Source: Clostridia bacterium
GTDB lineage: Bacteria; Bacillota; Clostridia; Oscillospirales; Acutalibacteraceae
Direction of reading: 5' to 3'
DNA length: 64,000 bases
Assembly: GCA_017560255.1 (NCBI GenBank)
Contig: JAFYOI010000035.1
Coordinates: forward strand, 186,001 to 250,000
Of this stretch, positions 14,979 to 22,685 are shown one piece after another. The notes beneath the pieces are model-generated. The model searched no databases. It saw nothing but the letters and a program-made list of their open reading frames with translations, and was not told where the DNA came from. A program made the position numbers and the translations under genes. Every line of letters begins with the position of its first letter. The stretch's first letter is position 1.

Positions 14979-16865
14979 TTAGTTCTTTTCAGGGAAGATC
15001 GTCCAACGGAGCATGGCGGTGGCATAGGGCACCAGCGTGATATCCACTTGCTGGTAGCCTGCCGGCTTCAGGGTTTTTAGGTCAGGGGTGAAGTACAGCT
15101 CGCCTGAGTAATAGACCTGACCGGTGGTCTTCATTTTGATATATTCGCCCTTATCGTAGTCCGAAACAAAAACCTCGTCGGTGTGGGTCTTATACAGCGT
15201 GACACCTTCCATCAAATAACCCTTTGCGGTAATCACCGTGTCACTTTCAAGCAGGGTATTGCATTTGCCAGTGTGCAGCACAGCGGTTTTCGAGAAAAGG
15301 TCTTTGTCGATGGCGATTTGCCAGGGGGAGGCAGGGGTGATATCGTAAGCGGGATAGCCTTCTTTCACGCGGGATTCGATGGGGTCTAACTGAATGTCGG
15401 GTGTGATCTTCAGCGTGTAGACCAGCGGCTCTTTTACTACCATATATCCTTCAGCGACCTTTACCAGCTGCAGCTGGCTCTTAAGATCAATGGCAAGCGT
15501 ATCGCCATCTGCAAGCGAAATATCCACGAAGCCGGTAGCGGTGTCATAAGCCTTGCCGTTTATAAGAAATTCCTTGCACCAACCGGGTTTTCTCAATAGC
15601 ACCGTTGTGCCTTTGCCGCAGTAGGTGATGTTGACCCGCTCGGTAAAGGGATACTCGGTCTGCACGACAAAGCATTCGCCATCGAAGCAATAGCGTCCAG
15701 GGAGATAGAAGTGAAATGCAACACCGTTTTCTGCCTTGGCGACCGCATAGTAGAAAAAGTTAGGCATGCTACGGTTTGCGTTGCCCGTGCAGCACTCAGG
15801 GTAATGATCGCTTTGGTAGGACATTCTGGGAGTGAAGGTGAACGATCCGGAGTGGTTGCTGTAGTGGGTGCTGATCACCTGGTTCATGGAAGATAAATAC
15901 TGGAGGGTCTTGAACTCTTTATCCATCACCGATGGCGCGAGATTATACATGATGCGCTCAATGCGATCCAGGTAGGTGCTATCGCCCGTGATTTTGGCTG
16001 CGGTGTAAAGCGCCAAACAATGATCGGTGATGTCGCATGTTTCCACGGCGGACAAGGCGGTCGTGTTGGCAAAGGACTCGCAACCGCTATGAATACCAAT
16101 GGGCAGCAGATGGTGATCATCAATGCGCTTCAAGCCGTTCAGCGCAGCAGACAGATAGACCTCCTCGCCCGTTGCCTGGTATAAAAGCATAGGGATCTTG
16201 ACCATTTCGTTATAAGTAACGGCATGGAGTTTGATGGGCGCTGTTTTATTAAAATCGCTGAGTTTGGTCTCAATGTTTCCTTCAATTTGGCAATGCTTTT
16301 CGTAGGCAGAAACAGCAAGCTCCAAAAGGCGCTGATCTTTCGTGTAGGAATAGCAATTGATCATGCTTTCCACATTGACCGTTTCCCGCCAGTTGGCATA
16401 ATCATTGGTACCCGATAAGTAGTGGTTGGTGATTTTTTCCAGATAAGTGGGATCCTTTGTGATCTCATATAAAAACAAGACCGCCCGGAAGAATACTGCA
16501 TGCACCCATTGGTTGCCTTCGCCTTGCTTTTGCAGTTCTTTTGCGCCGATGAAGCCATTTTCGGAGACCACCTGCAGCGCTTTGTCAATAAGTGCCTTCG
16601 CTTTGCGGAAATGTGCGTCATTTCCGCTAAAATAGGCGCATTTTGCATACCCGTCAAGCCAGTATGCGTACTGCTCATAGGGCCACCAGCCCTCCAAACC
16701 GCCGTCGGTGAAGCTGCTTTTTGCCCAACAATCGGTGTTGAAGGGGTAAAAGAGCTTGTCGAGATTACCGGTAAGACCATCGAGCATGGTATCGAAATAG
16801 TTTTTGAGAATGCCGTTCGCTTTGAAATCGGCACCCAGGGGAAAAGTGAATCTTGGAGTTATCAT
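14979..16865 (-). CDS. GH127-like glycoside hydrolase (beta-L-arabinofuranosidase family, DUF1680)
   Basis: This 628-aa protein has no signal peptide, so it is probably cytoplasmic. The alpha-helical N-terminal two-thirds resembles the (alpha/alpha) barrel of GH127/DUF1680 enzymes, and the rest is beta-rich. The family's zinc and catalytic residues are recognisable: ETC (Glu275, Cys277) and ECC (Cys358-Cys359). In the characterised enzyme HypBA1 the equivalent cysteines bind zinc and one acts as nucleophile. The usual substrate is beta-L-arabinofuranoside, which is not certain here. The start overlaps the stop of the upstream TIR gene as ATGA (16862-16865). Base composition is visibly richer in G+C than the flanks, consistent with transfer. 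Confidence 0.8.
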   Translation of the reverse strand: MITPRFTFPLGADFKANGILKNYFDTMLDGLTGNLDKLFYPFNTDCWAKSSFTDGGLEGWWPYEQYAYWLDGYAKCAYFSGNDAHFRKAKALIDKALQVVSENGFIGAKELQKQGEGNQWVHAVFFRAVLFLYEITKDPTYLEKITNHYLSGTNDYANWRETVNVESMINCYSYTKDQRLLELAVSAYEKHCQIEGNIETKLSDFNKTAPIKLHAVTYNEMVKIPMLLYQATGEEVYLSAALNGLKRIDDHHLLPIGIHSGCESFANTTALSAVETCDITDHCLALYTAAKITGDSTYLDRIERIMYNLAPSVMDKEFKTLQYLSSMNQVISTHYSNHSGSFTFTPRMSYQSDHYPECCTGNANRSMPNFFYYAVAKAENGVAFHFYLPGRYCFDGECFVVQTEYPFTERVNITYCGKGTTVLLRKPGWCKEFLINGKAYDTATGFVDISLADGDTLAIDLKSQLQLVKVAEGYMVVKEPLVYTLKITPDIQLDPIESRVKEGYPAYDITPASPWQIAIDKDLFSKTAVLHTGKCNTLLESDTVITAKGYLMEGVTLYKTHTDEVFVSDYDKGEYIKMKTTGQVYYSGELYFTPDLKTLKPAGYQQVDITLVPYATAMLRWTIFPEKN

Positions 16866-17887
16866 AACACCGCGCCTTTGCAAAGATAGTTGTTCAAATA
16901 TCCGTCGGGCGCTTCAACGGCGAATAATCCGTTTAATGCGCTTTGGGGAAGCATAAAGTAGATCCGGTTACCAAAGGCGGAGCGGGATACGGAGATATCC
17001 TGCAGCCCTGCTTTTTCCAATACGGTGGTGATGTCCTGCACATAATCCATATTGTGTATATCAACAAAGCATTTGAAGGTCACACCGCTTTGACGATTGA
17101 AGGGGAGCGTGATCTTCAGAGATTGGGTGCTGAGATCTACCGCTGTATTATGCAGGATCTTGTTTAGGATCACATCGGTAGGGGTACTGTAGGATTGGGG
17201 CTGCAGCAGGCTGCAGGGCTTGTCGTCAAATTCGCAAAGACCATTTTCAATATCCTCAGCGGTCATATTGCAAATGGTAGAAAGCCTGTTTGCGTTGACC
17301 AGCTTTTCGTACCTGGAGATCGCAAGCAAAATGTATCCAAATTTGTAAGCGTTCTTAGGAATTTCTTCGATCCCGGAAATGTGGAAAGAGATGCTGCAAA
17401 GGTCAATATTCTGCATGCAGGCATTTAAGAAGTTGCTTTTGTTCAGCGTAACTGTTTCGTATTCAAACAACTCTGCAAAGAAGAAACTGTTTTTGATCTC
17501 TCTGACCAAAAAGTCCGCATCCGTGATGACTGGGCCATACTGCTCTAAAATATGATTACCCCGTTCGTTTAGTGTGTCATAAGAGAAGAGAATGATCTTC
17601 TTTTTCAGACCTGCTGCCAGACCAAGTTCGTAGATCATCCAGGGGGTGATCACACCGTCGACGATCAACATGATCATGATCTCGTTGCTTCGGATCATAG
17701 TTTTGATGCTTTCAGAAAAATCGAGCGCCCCGGGGCGGATCTCTTTATCCGATTTTACGGAAATGCCATTGGCTGACAGGTGGTTGGTCAGCTCCTGAAA
17801 ACGAGTTTCTCTGTTGCTGTGACTTAAAAATACCGAATAGTTGCCGTCGGCACTGGTGGTTTTAGTGATGGTATATTTGATCTTCAT
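16862..17887 (-). CDS. TIR-domain protein 1
   Basis: This is a 341-aa protein with an N-terminal TIR-like domain (about 10-120): YSVFLSHSNRETRF, then GISVKSDKEIRPG, then ITPWMIYELGLAAGLKKKI. The Glu in YELG is at the position of the catalytic Glu of NAD-cleaving TIR domains. The C-terminal half is unassigned but shares STPTDV and LPFNRQSGVTFKCFVDI with the end of the neighbouring TIR protein, so the two are paralogues. The start at 17887 has AGAGGTG upstream. It lies 10 nt after TIR protein 2 and overlaps the glycosidase gene. Many bacterial TIR proteins act in phage defence; that role is inference here. Confidence 0.8.
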   Translation of the reverse strand: MKIKYTITKTTSADGNYSVFLSHSNRETRFQELTNHLSANGISVKSDKEIRPGALDFSESIKTMIRSNEIMIMLIVDGVITPWMIYELGLAAGLKKKIILFSYDTLNERGNHILEQYGPVITDADFLVREIKNSFFFAELFEYETVTLNKSNFLNACMQNIDLCSISFHISGIEEIPKNAYKFGYILLAISRYEKLVNANRLSTICNMTAEDIENGLCEFDDKPCSLLQPQSYSTPTDVILNKILHNTAVDLSTQSLKITLPFNRQSGVTFKCFVDIHNMDYVQDITTVLEKAGLQDISVSRSAFGNRIYFMLPQSALNGLFAVEAPDGYLNNYLCKGAVL

Positions 17888-17897
17888 AAGCGCACCT

Positions 17898-18986
17898 CTA
17901 TTTGGGATAAACAAAATTACAAGTTTGGCCAATCATATCGTCGTTGCAGGGGAGCAGTATTTTATCGTCATCGAAGTAAAGGTTAAAGTAGACTCGTTGG
18001 GTTTTTTCGGTAGGAACGCATTTGGCATTCAGCCTGCTGGCAAAAATATCCTCGCTGGTTTCAAGTTTCAGAATATTAATCAAGTCAACCTTTCTGATGG
18101 GCGAGTTTCTGTTGATCTCCATATAGGGCTTAAAAGCAACACCAAAGATCTCATGGTTGGGGAAAATGAAGTCTACTTTTACTGCGTAAGAGCCATTATT
18201 TAGGTTTTGGGACAGAAGCGCAAAACGGTTATAAATATTGGTGGGGGTGCAGTCCAAATTCAGCACCTCTGCTTCCTCTTTGTAAACGGAATAGTAAGGA
18301 TGCTCGGTGAAGTCCGGCTTGCCGAAGCGATGCAGCTTGATGCCAAAGTGGATCTCTTTGTGCAGCAGATCCAAAATGTCTTGGGTGGTATTGATGTCCT
18401 CGTCATCCAAAAGCTTCAAACGGTTCAAAATAGTATCTACCACTTCCTTATGGATGTTCAGCAGTACGGAAATTTTGGAATAAAACACTCTGGAATTTCC
18501 ATAGTAAGCAACATTTCTGTCGCTGAAGAAATGTTTTTTGAACACTCTTGTTTCGTCGATTTGCTTGATCAGCTCATCAAAACTTCCCGTCGCCTGCTTT
18601 TGACGTATGGGGGTTGTGTTAAGGTAGGTGTCCCATTGCGCTCTGTCAATGCCCAACATATAGGGAATGACCGTCTGGCCCCGGGCCTCCATAAGACCGA
18701 CCTCGTACCAAAAGGTTTTGCGCCGATCCTCATTTTCCTGGGCAAAAAAAGTTTTGGACATGACAACCACTAGGCAGCTTGCCTTTTCCAGTGCCTCTTC
18801 GCAGGCCTGCCAGTACCAGTAATCGCTCGCCACATTTTCGCTTTTGGGCAGTAAAACATAGTTCACACCCACAATGTTAAGCTCTGTCATGAAATCCGTG
18901 ACGGAAAGCTTATCCTCTTCCAGCGCAACGATCACTACGCTGGCATCAATTTGCTGTGTAATTTGCTTTTTTTCTACCAATAACAT
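17898..18986 (-). CDS. TIR-domain protein 2
   Basis: This 362-aa protein is the first gene of the TIR-TIR-GH operon. The N-terminal domain (about 10-125) is a divergent TIR fold: ASVVIVALEEDKLSV, then ACEEALEKASCLVVVMSKTFF, then TFWYEVGLMEARGQTVIPYM, with Glu in the expected active-site position. The C-terminal part has CTPTNI and FIFPNHEIFGVAFKPYMEI, which align with the end of TIR protein 1. The start at 18986 has GGAGG 7 nt upstream. Like its neighbours it is richer in G+C than the core genes. The trigger and partner are unknown. Confidence 0.75.
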   Translation of the reverse strand: MLLVEKKQITQQIDASVVIVALEEDKLSVTDFMTELNIVGVNYVLLPKSENVASDYWYWQACEEALEKASCLVVVMSKTFFAQENEDRRKTFWYEVGLMEARGQTVIPYMLGIDRAQWDTYLNTTPIRQKQATGSFDELIKQIDETRVFKKHFFSDRNVAYYGNSRVFYSKISVLLNIHKEVVDTILNRLKLLDDEDINTTQDILDLLHKEIHFGIKLHRFGKPDFTEHPYYSVYKEEAEVLNLDCTPTNIYNRFALLSQNLNNGSYAVKVDFIFPNHEIFGVAFKPYMEINRNSPIRKVDLINILKLETSEDIFASRLNAKCVPTEKTQRVYFNLYFDDDKILLPCNDDMIGQTCNFVYPK

Positions 18987-19061
18987 AGCATTTCCTCCAA
19001 AAGTTTCAAAAATCGCCAAGCAGATAAATTTATGTTAGTATATATCGATAACAAAAGTATG

Positions 19062-19325
19062 TCATTCATGTTGATATACATCTATAGGCTTCCCATATAT
19101 TAGCAATGAGTTTTTTACTTTTCCTACATTGTCTCGGACGGCTATGTATGTGTCAATCAACTCTTTGTTGGCATCTGAGAGAATTGCTGTGGCGTCAAAA
19201 ATCGAAATGGAAAAATATGCAGAACCACCACCGAGAAAAGGTTCGTAGTAACTAGTAAAGGGTTTCTCTTTAATAATTTCTTGAAGGTGATCAATAAACC
19301 ACGATTTACCGCCAGCCCAACGCAA
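19062..19325 (-). pseudogene. Dam-type N6-adenine DNA methyltransferase, N-terminal fragment
   Basis: The frame reads KPFLRWAGGKSWFIDHLQE, then YYEPFLGGGSAYF and LSDANKELIDTY. These are motif X and motif I (SAM binding) of the D12 class of adenine methylases. It stops after about 87 residues, before the DPPY catalytic motif, where the full enzyme has about 270. The homologous frame begins slightly upstream of the TTG at 19325 without a convincing start. A dead remnant is most likely. Confidence 0.75.
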
Positions 19326-19548
19326 AAATGGTTTTATGCGTTCTTCCCTGAGTTGAATGGCACGGTTTCACCCCATTTTGTGTCGAATTTTGATGCTTAT
19401 CTACTTTATTATTATATACATTTTTGCAATATTATCAAGATAGTTTTTTGGGGTGATATTCACATTTTGTAACATTTTTCTATCACGCATATGCCCTGTA
19501 TTAGAGAAAACACATGGCCAGAGATGTAACTCTTGGTCAAGTGCCTTT
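19326..19548. other. gene-free stretch in decayed island
   Basis: AT-rich sequence between the Dam fragment and the next remnant. I see no supported gene or RNA. Confidence 0.5.
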
Positions 19549-19711
19549 TTATTTTTCCATTTCTCTCATCAGTTGTGCACCGTAGTGGAGGCCGTCGAGG
19601 AAGGCTTTGTGTTCGTATGCCGTGCAAAGGCTGCAACATAGGTTTAAGACGGCGTTGTTGTCATCCAACGGCAGATTCCCTAGAAGGGCATCCAGTTCTT
19701 TGAAGCCATGT
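19549..19711 (-). pseudogene. C-terminal remnant of a small helical protein
   Basis: About 52 codons stay open before the TAA at 19549-19551, reading LDALLGNLPLDDNNAVLNLC, then YEHKAFLDGLHYGAQLMREM. The FLDGLHYGAQLM ending resembles small accessory proteins of phage and transposon regions (DUF6809-like). That match is from memory and weak. It has no start codon and a stop lies just upstream. Confidence 0.4.
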
Positions 19712-19721
19712 CAGATTGTCA

Positions 19722-20100
19722 AGTCAAGTGCAACGCTTTTTTGAATAAACTCCAAAGGAGAAAGAAAACCAAGACATTTTCGAGGACGATTGTTTATTAA
19801 TGAAATCACAGCATCCAATCTCTATTGGGGCAAATTACGAAAATCAGTACCTCTGGGGAAAAGAAGCGGATTAATCCATTTATGTTTTCGTTGCTTCCTC
19901 GTTGCCAAGGGGAATGAGAATCAGCGAAATACACGGTTAAATTGTTTTCTTGTTCAATCTCTTTAAACCCAAGAAACGCTGTACCGTTATCTAATGTTAG
20001 AGTTAAAGGCTTTATCTTTGCTTGTGCGTTTGCAAACGCACAAGCAAAAGCAGCATTGATGTTAGCAATCCACCCTGCTTGACGACCGAACGCTTTGCGT
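19722..20100 (-). pseudogene. IS30-family transposase, broken catalytic domain
   Basis: Read leftwards on the minus strand the pieces are WIANINAAFACAFANAQAKI, LTLDNGTAFLGFKEIEQ, YFADSHSPWQRGSNENINGL, then after a frame change GTDFRNLP and INNRPRKCLGFLSPLEFIQ. This is the DDE region of IS30 transposases, with the N-terminal half missing and at least one frameshift and a stop. No complete ends are visible. Its right edge merges with the tRNA-end element fragment E3. Confidence 0.85.
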
Positions 20101-20190
20101 TCAGTACCCGCCTGCGCACCTGTTCGCTGAAAACAGTTCCCCGAACTGTTTCCTTACCGCTCACAGCCCTCACGGGTTCAAGTCCTAACT
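20090..20190 (-). repeat. tRNA-end repeat element E3, truncated
   Basis: On the minus strand it begins AGGACTTGAACCCGTGAGGG and continues through the hairpin AAACAGTTC/GAACTGTTT to CGGGTACTG, matching E1 and E2. The later part is lost or merged with the IS30 fragment, and the exact border is unclear. As at the other copies, it starts just after a terminator. Confidence 0.7.
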
Positions 20191-20230
20191 AAAAAAGAAG
20201 AAAGTAACCTAAAGGTCACTTTCTTCTTTT
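20172..20230 (-). repeat. island-flanking direct repeat, right copy (includes terminator)
   Basis: This is the partner of 14561-14624. It includes a terminator with stem GAAGAAAGTAACC (20197-20209) pairing with 20214-20226 and A/T runs on both sides. On the minus strand the terminator would end the second four-helix-bundle module. Confidence 0.75.
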
Positions 20231-20232
20231 GC

Positions 20233-20284
20233 CAAAGAGCGACTAAAAGTAGTGTGAGTAGGGGTAAGAACGACCAAAAGTAAT
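20233..20284 (-). repeat. conserved module tail, copy 2
   Basis: Matches 473-524 with four mismatches in 52 nt. It has the same two 14-mers (20238-20251 and 20269-20282) at the same 31-nt offset. It starts 5 nt after the cargo stop codon. Confidence 0.75.
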
Positions 20285-20288
20285 GTAA

Positions 20289-20660
20289 TCACTTCAAATC
20301 TTCACTATATACAAACTGCGTATTGATAGGAATTTTAAAAAAGTCATTATCCCCATTGTCAATCAATATAAGGGTGTTCTTATCCTTAATCTCAAATTCA
20401 AATGTTGTGCTTTGTGAAGTGGCAATAATCTTTCCGTCTGCAATTTTATAAGAGCCGTATTCCTGATAAGAAACTACAGAACCGGCACCAAAACGAAACT
20501 CATTGTTATCTGTATCAAGCGACAGATACGGCGTTAACATTTCTTCATAATCGCCAACAGCATAATAACTGCCGGAAAGAACAGGGGTTGTATCAGAATC
20601 ACAACCTACGAATGAAAATAGCATCAACAAGCAAATCAAAAAACAAATAATTCGTTTCAT
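20289..20660 (-). CDS. small lipoprotein (module cargo)
   Basis: This is a 123-aa protein with signal peptide MKRIICFLICLLMLFSFVGC, so the lipidated residue is Cys20. The mature part is short and beta-rich (GSYYAVGDYEEMLTPYLSL, then YGSYKIADGKIIATS). It resembles small extracytoplasmic lipoproteins of Clostridia in general but no family I can name. Its start overlaps the stop of the four-helix-bundle gene as ATGA (20657-20660). It occupies the same slot as the Cys-rich protein of the first module and is unrelated to it in sequence. Confidence 0.8.
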   Translation of the reverse strand: MKRIICFLICLLMLFSFVGCDSDTTPVLSGSYYAVGDYEEMLTPYLSLDTDNNEFRFGAGSVVSYQEYGSYKIADGKIIATSQSTTFEFEIKDKNTLILIDNGDNDFFKIPINTQFVYSEDLK

Positions 20661-21004
20661 TTTATACTCTCCTTTAATGTTTTACAACTTGCAATCAACA
20701 TTCGTCTGATTCGACCGCAAAGATTTCTATGCTTTTTATAGATTTCTTCATCAATCGCATTCGTATTGAACAATAAACGTAACCAACCTTCGGTTTCGCT
20801 ACATTCCTTAAGAGCAATTTCAAATTTTGAAAGCATATCCGCTTTACTCTGCCCATAATTTGCTTCACGGATATTTGCATAAATACTGCTTGAACTTTTA
20901 CGAATTTGGAAAAGAGTGTTAGACGGGGCATTAATGCTTTGACAAAGCAATTCAATTTCAGTTGCAAGCTGCTCAGAATATATCAGCAAATAATTTTTCG
21001 GCAT
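20657..21004 (-). CDS. four-helix-bundle protein (23S rRNA IVS / Avd-like fold), second copy
   Basis: This 115-aa protein is related to 1001-1354. Shared stretches are ANIREANYGQSKADM, KFEIALKE and CGRIRRMLIASCKTLKE. The start ATG at 21004 has GAAAGGAG upstream and a promoter at 21026-21054 whose -35 box overlaps hairpin array C. The family is basic and binds nucleic acid in the cases studied (Avd of diversity-generating retroelements). No reverse transcriptase or template repeat is found in the window. Confidence 0.88.
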   Translation of the reverse strand: MPKNYLLIYSEQLATEIELLCQSINAPSNTLFQIRKSSSSIYANIREANYGQSKADMLSKFEIALKECSETEGWLRLLFNTNAIDEEIYKKHRNLCGRIRRMLIASCKTLKESIK

Positions 21005-21025
21005 ATAACCACTCCTTTCAAGAGA

Positions 21026-21054
21026 ATTATACTACTTTTCCACAAACAAATCAA
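21026..21054 (-). promoter_or_regulatory. promoter of second four-helix-bundle gene
   Basis: On the minus strand, TTGATT (21049-21054), 17 bp, TATAAT (21026-21031). The -35 box shares three bases with the outer hairpin of array C (21052-21066). Confidence 0.7.
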
Positions 21055-21226
21055 GGCGAAGCCTTGTATATCATCAATTCCGCAGGAATTGCATATCATC
21101 AACACGCAGTGTTGCATCTCATCAAGCCGCAGGAGGATGCACGCTGACGCGTGATGAGATACAGCCCCAATGGGGCTGATGATATACACGACTGCGTCGT
21201 GATGATATGCCAAGCCAGCGGCTTGG
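21052..21226. repeat. hairpin array C (covarying stems and linkers)
   Basis: There are seven hairpins: 21052-21066 (loop GAA), 21075-21091 (GCA), 21100-21114 (GCA), a central one at 21140-21153, 21162-21178 (AAT), 21187-21201 (TGC) and 21210-21226 (AGC). Each stem has a different sequence but is perfectly paired. Left linkers TATATCAT, CATATCAT and CATCTCAT (21067, 21092 and 21115 onward) are complementary to right linkers ATGATATG, ATGATATA and ATGAGATA (21202, 21179 and 21154 onward). The innermost pair keeps pairing despite its changed base. Confidence 0.88.
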
Positions 21227-21227
21227 A

Positions 21228-21271
21228 TAAAAAAAGAAGTAACTTTTGGTAGACAAAAGTTACTTCTTTTT
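21228..21271 (-). terminator. tRNA-Leu terminator
   Basis: A 15-bp stem (21234-21248 with 21254-21268) with A/T runs on both sides, between tRNA-Leu and array C. Confidence 0.85.
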
Positions 21272-21356
21272 TGGTGCGGATGAAGGGACTTGAACCCCCA
21301 CGCCTTACGGCACAAGATCCTAAATCTTGCGTGTCTGCCAATTTCACCACATCCGC
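21272..21356 (-). tRNA. tRNA-Leu(UAG)
   Basis: The acceptor GCGGATG pairs with CATCCGC, followed by A and an encoded CCA. The anticodon stem CAAGA/TCTTG encloses TTTAGGA, giving anticodon UAG. The extended variable arm is typical of leucine tRNAs. The T-arm has GGTTCAAGTCC. Confidence 0.95.
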
Positions 21357-21374
21357 ATTTTTAGTTGCCAAGCC

Positions 21375-21403
21375 ATTATACCAAACGTATAGCAATAAAT
21401 CAA
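21375..21403 (-). promoter_or_regulatory. promoter of tRNA-Leu
   Basis: On the minus strand, TTGATT (21398-21403), 17 bp, TATAAT (21375-21380). Confidence 0.75.
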
Positions 21404-21420
21404 GATGTTTTTGTCAAATG

Positions 21421-21449
21421 TTGTGTTTGACTGATTTTTATGATATAAT
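21421..21449 (+). promoter_or_regulatory. promoter of following membrane protein gene
   Basis: TTGTGT (21421-21426), 17 bp, TATAAT (21444-21449). Confidence 0.6.
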
Positions 21450-21478
21450 TATAAAAAATTACAAGTGGGGGTAGATTT

Positions 21479-22000
21479 GTGTTCAATTTCAAAAACAGAA
21501 AATCGTTGATTTGTTTTATAATAATGATAGTGAGTCTTGTGGTAATGCTTATTACTTTTCACGCAACTGACGACCTGCTCGGTGATAAAGGTTTTTCACA
21601 ATACACACCGGAAGACTGGAAAATCGCAGCGTTGCCACTTGCAGTGCTGGCGGTGTCTGCAGTATCGTGCATTGTTTTCGCGTTTATTATATTTGTGCCG
21701 ATTATTAGGTTCTATCCTGCCTTGACGAAATACATAACACAAGAGAAATTCTTTGGTATTGATGAGGGTACACAGTTTCTTGTTTTTGACCACAATGAAT
21801 TCAAGCGTGCGTGTTGCCGTGAAGAAGATCAAAGAGCGTTGTGGTTTTCAATCAAGGAGTATGACCTGAAAACAAGGAAATGGTATGTTGTCGAAAAAGG
21901 ACGCCGTATAGAAAATCGTGATTCGTTGTTCTATGTTTTGCAAAAAGAATATGCGTACGATAAAATCAAGGTGTATAAAGGCAACGTGCGTGTCCGTTGA
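21479..22000 (+). CDS. hypothetical membrane protein
   Basis: This 173-aa protein starts at a GTG. Two membrane helices (about 9-26 and 50-77) flank a short outer loop with charged residues. The C-terminal half (about 85-173) is cytoplasmic and rich in basic and aromatic residues (KEYDLKTRKWYVVEKGRR). I do not recognise a family. It has its own promoter and no close operon partner. Confidence 0.75.
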   Translation: MFNFKNRKSLICFIIMIVSLVVMLITFHATDDLLGDKGFSQYTPEDWKIAALPLAVLAVSAVSCIVFAFIIFVPIIRFYPALTKYITQEKFFGIDEGTQFLVFDHNEFKRACCREEDQRALWFSIKEYDLKTRKWYVVEKGRRIENRDSLFYVLQKEYAYDKIKVYKGNVRVR

Positions 22001-22070
22001 AATTAGGGGCGTTGATTCATCAAAGGTTTTGACATTATGGAACTTCCTGAATAACACTGTGTAAAAAGTG

Positions 22071-22099
22071 TTGAAAAATCAGTTTTATGATGTTATAAT
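22071..22099 (+). promoter_or_regulatory. promoter of YegP-like gene
   Basis: TTGAAA (22071-22076), 17 bp, TATAAT (22094-22099). Confidence 0.7.
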
Positions 22100-22163
22100 G
22101 AAAAGTGTATATGATTGAGTTTCAAACTCGTACATATAAAACAAAATAAGGAGTGAATTCACT

Positions 22164-22526
22164 ATGGGAAAATTTGTTGTAAGACAGACAAACACAGGTT
22201 TCAAGTTTGACCTTAAAGCAGGTAACGGTGAAGTTATCGCGACATCCGAAGTTTACACAACTGAGGCTGCATGCCTTAAAGGCGTAGAAAGCGTTCGTAA
22301 CAACTGCGTTGGTGAAGTTGAGGACCAGACAGTAGCAGAGATCGTTGCTGTAAAGCATCCCAAGTTTGAACTTTATCAGGATAAGGCTGGCGAGTATCGC
22401 TTCCGCCTTAAGGCTCGCAACGGTGAGATTATCGCTACTTCTGAGGGCTACAAAGCAAAGGCAAGTGCACTCAACGGTATCGAAAGCGTGAAGAAAAACG
22501 CTCCCGAGGCTGAGGTTACAAAATAA
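22164..22526 (+). CDS. YegP-family DUF1508 protein with two repeats
   Basis: This 120-aa protein is built of two DUF1508 units (about 1-55 and 65-115). Each has the pattern of a short strand, FDLKAGNGEVIATSE or FRLKARNGEIIATSE, and a helix with GVESV or GIESV. This is the usual two-repeat YegP layout of a small beta-alpha fold. The family's biological role is not established. A GGAG site precedes the ATG, and the gene stands alone between its own promoter and terminator. Confidence 0.93.
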   Translation: MGKFVVRQTNTGFKFDLKAGNGEVIATSEVYTTEAACLKGVESVRNNCVGEVEDQTVAEIVAVKHPKFELYQDKAGEYRFRLKARNGEIIATSEGYKAKASALNGIESVKKNAPEAEVTK

Positions 22527-22539
22527 TTACAATAAAACT

Positions 22540-22572
22540 GACGCCCTTCTTTTCAAGAGGGGTGTCATTTTT
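22540..22572 (+). terminator. terminator after YegP-like gene
   Basis: The stem GACGCCC/GGGTGTC with additional inner pairing is followed by ATTTTT. Confidence 0.75.
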
Positions 22573-22624
22573 GTTTCGTGATGTCAACCAATGGTTGAAC
22601 GCCATTCCAAGCGTCTTGGCGGTA

Positions 22625-22653
22625 TTGACACTAAATTGCATTCATAATATAAT
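22625..22653 (+). promoter_or_regulatory. promoter of ABC exporter operon
   Basis: TTGACA (22625-22630), 17 bp, TATAAT (22648-22653). Confidence 0.8.
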
Positions 22654-22685
22654 ATGATTATCATATAGAATACAGGAGGTACCGT

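Noticed and set aside
20090..20190. Full third copy of the tRNA-end element
   Set aside because: Similarity to E1 and E2 fades after CGGGTACTG, and the following bases can equally be read as IS30 coding sequence (ERKAF...), so only a truncated copy is claimed.
21052..21226. CRISPR array
   Set aside because: The repeated units are 7-8-nt linkers in inverted arrangement, the intervening pieces are palindromes, and no cas genes are present.
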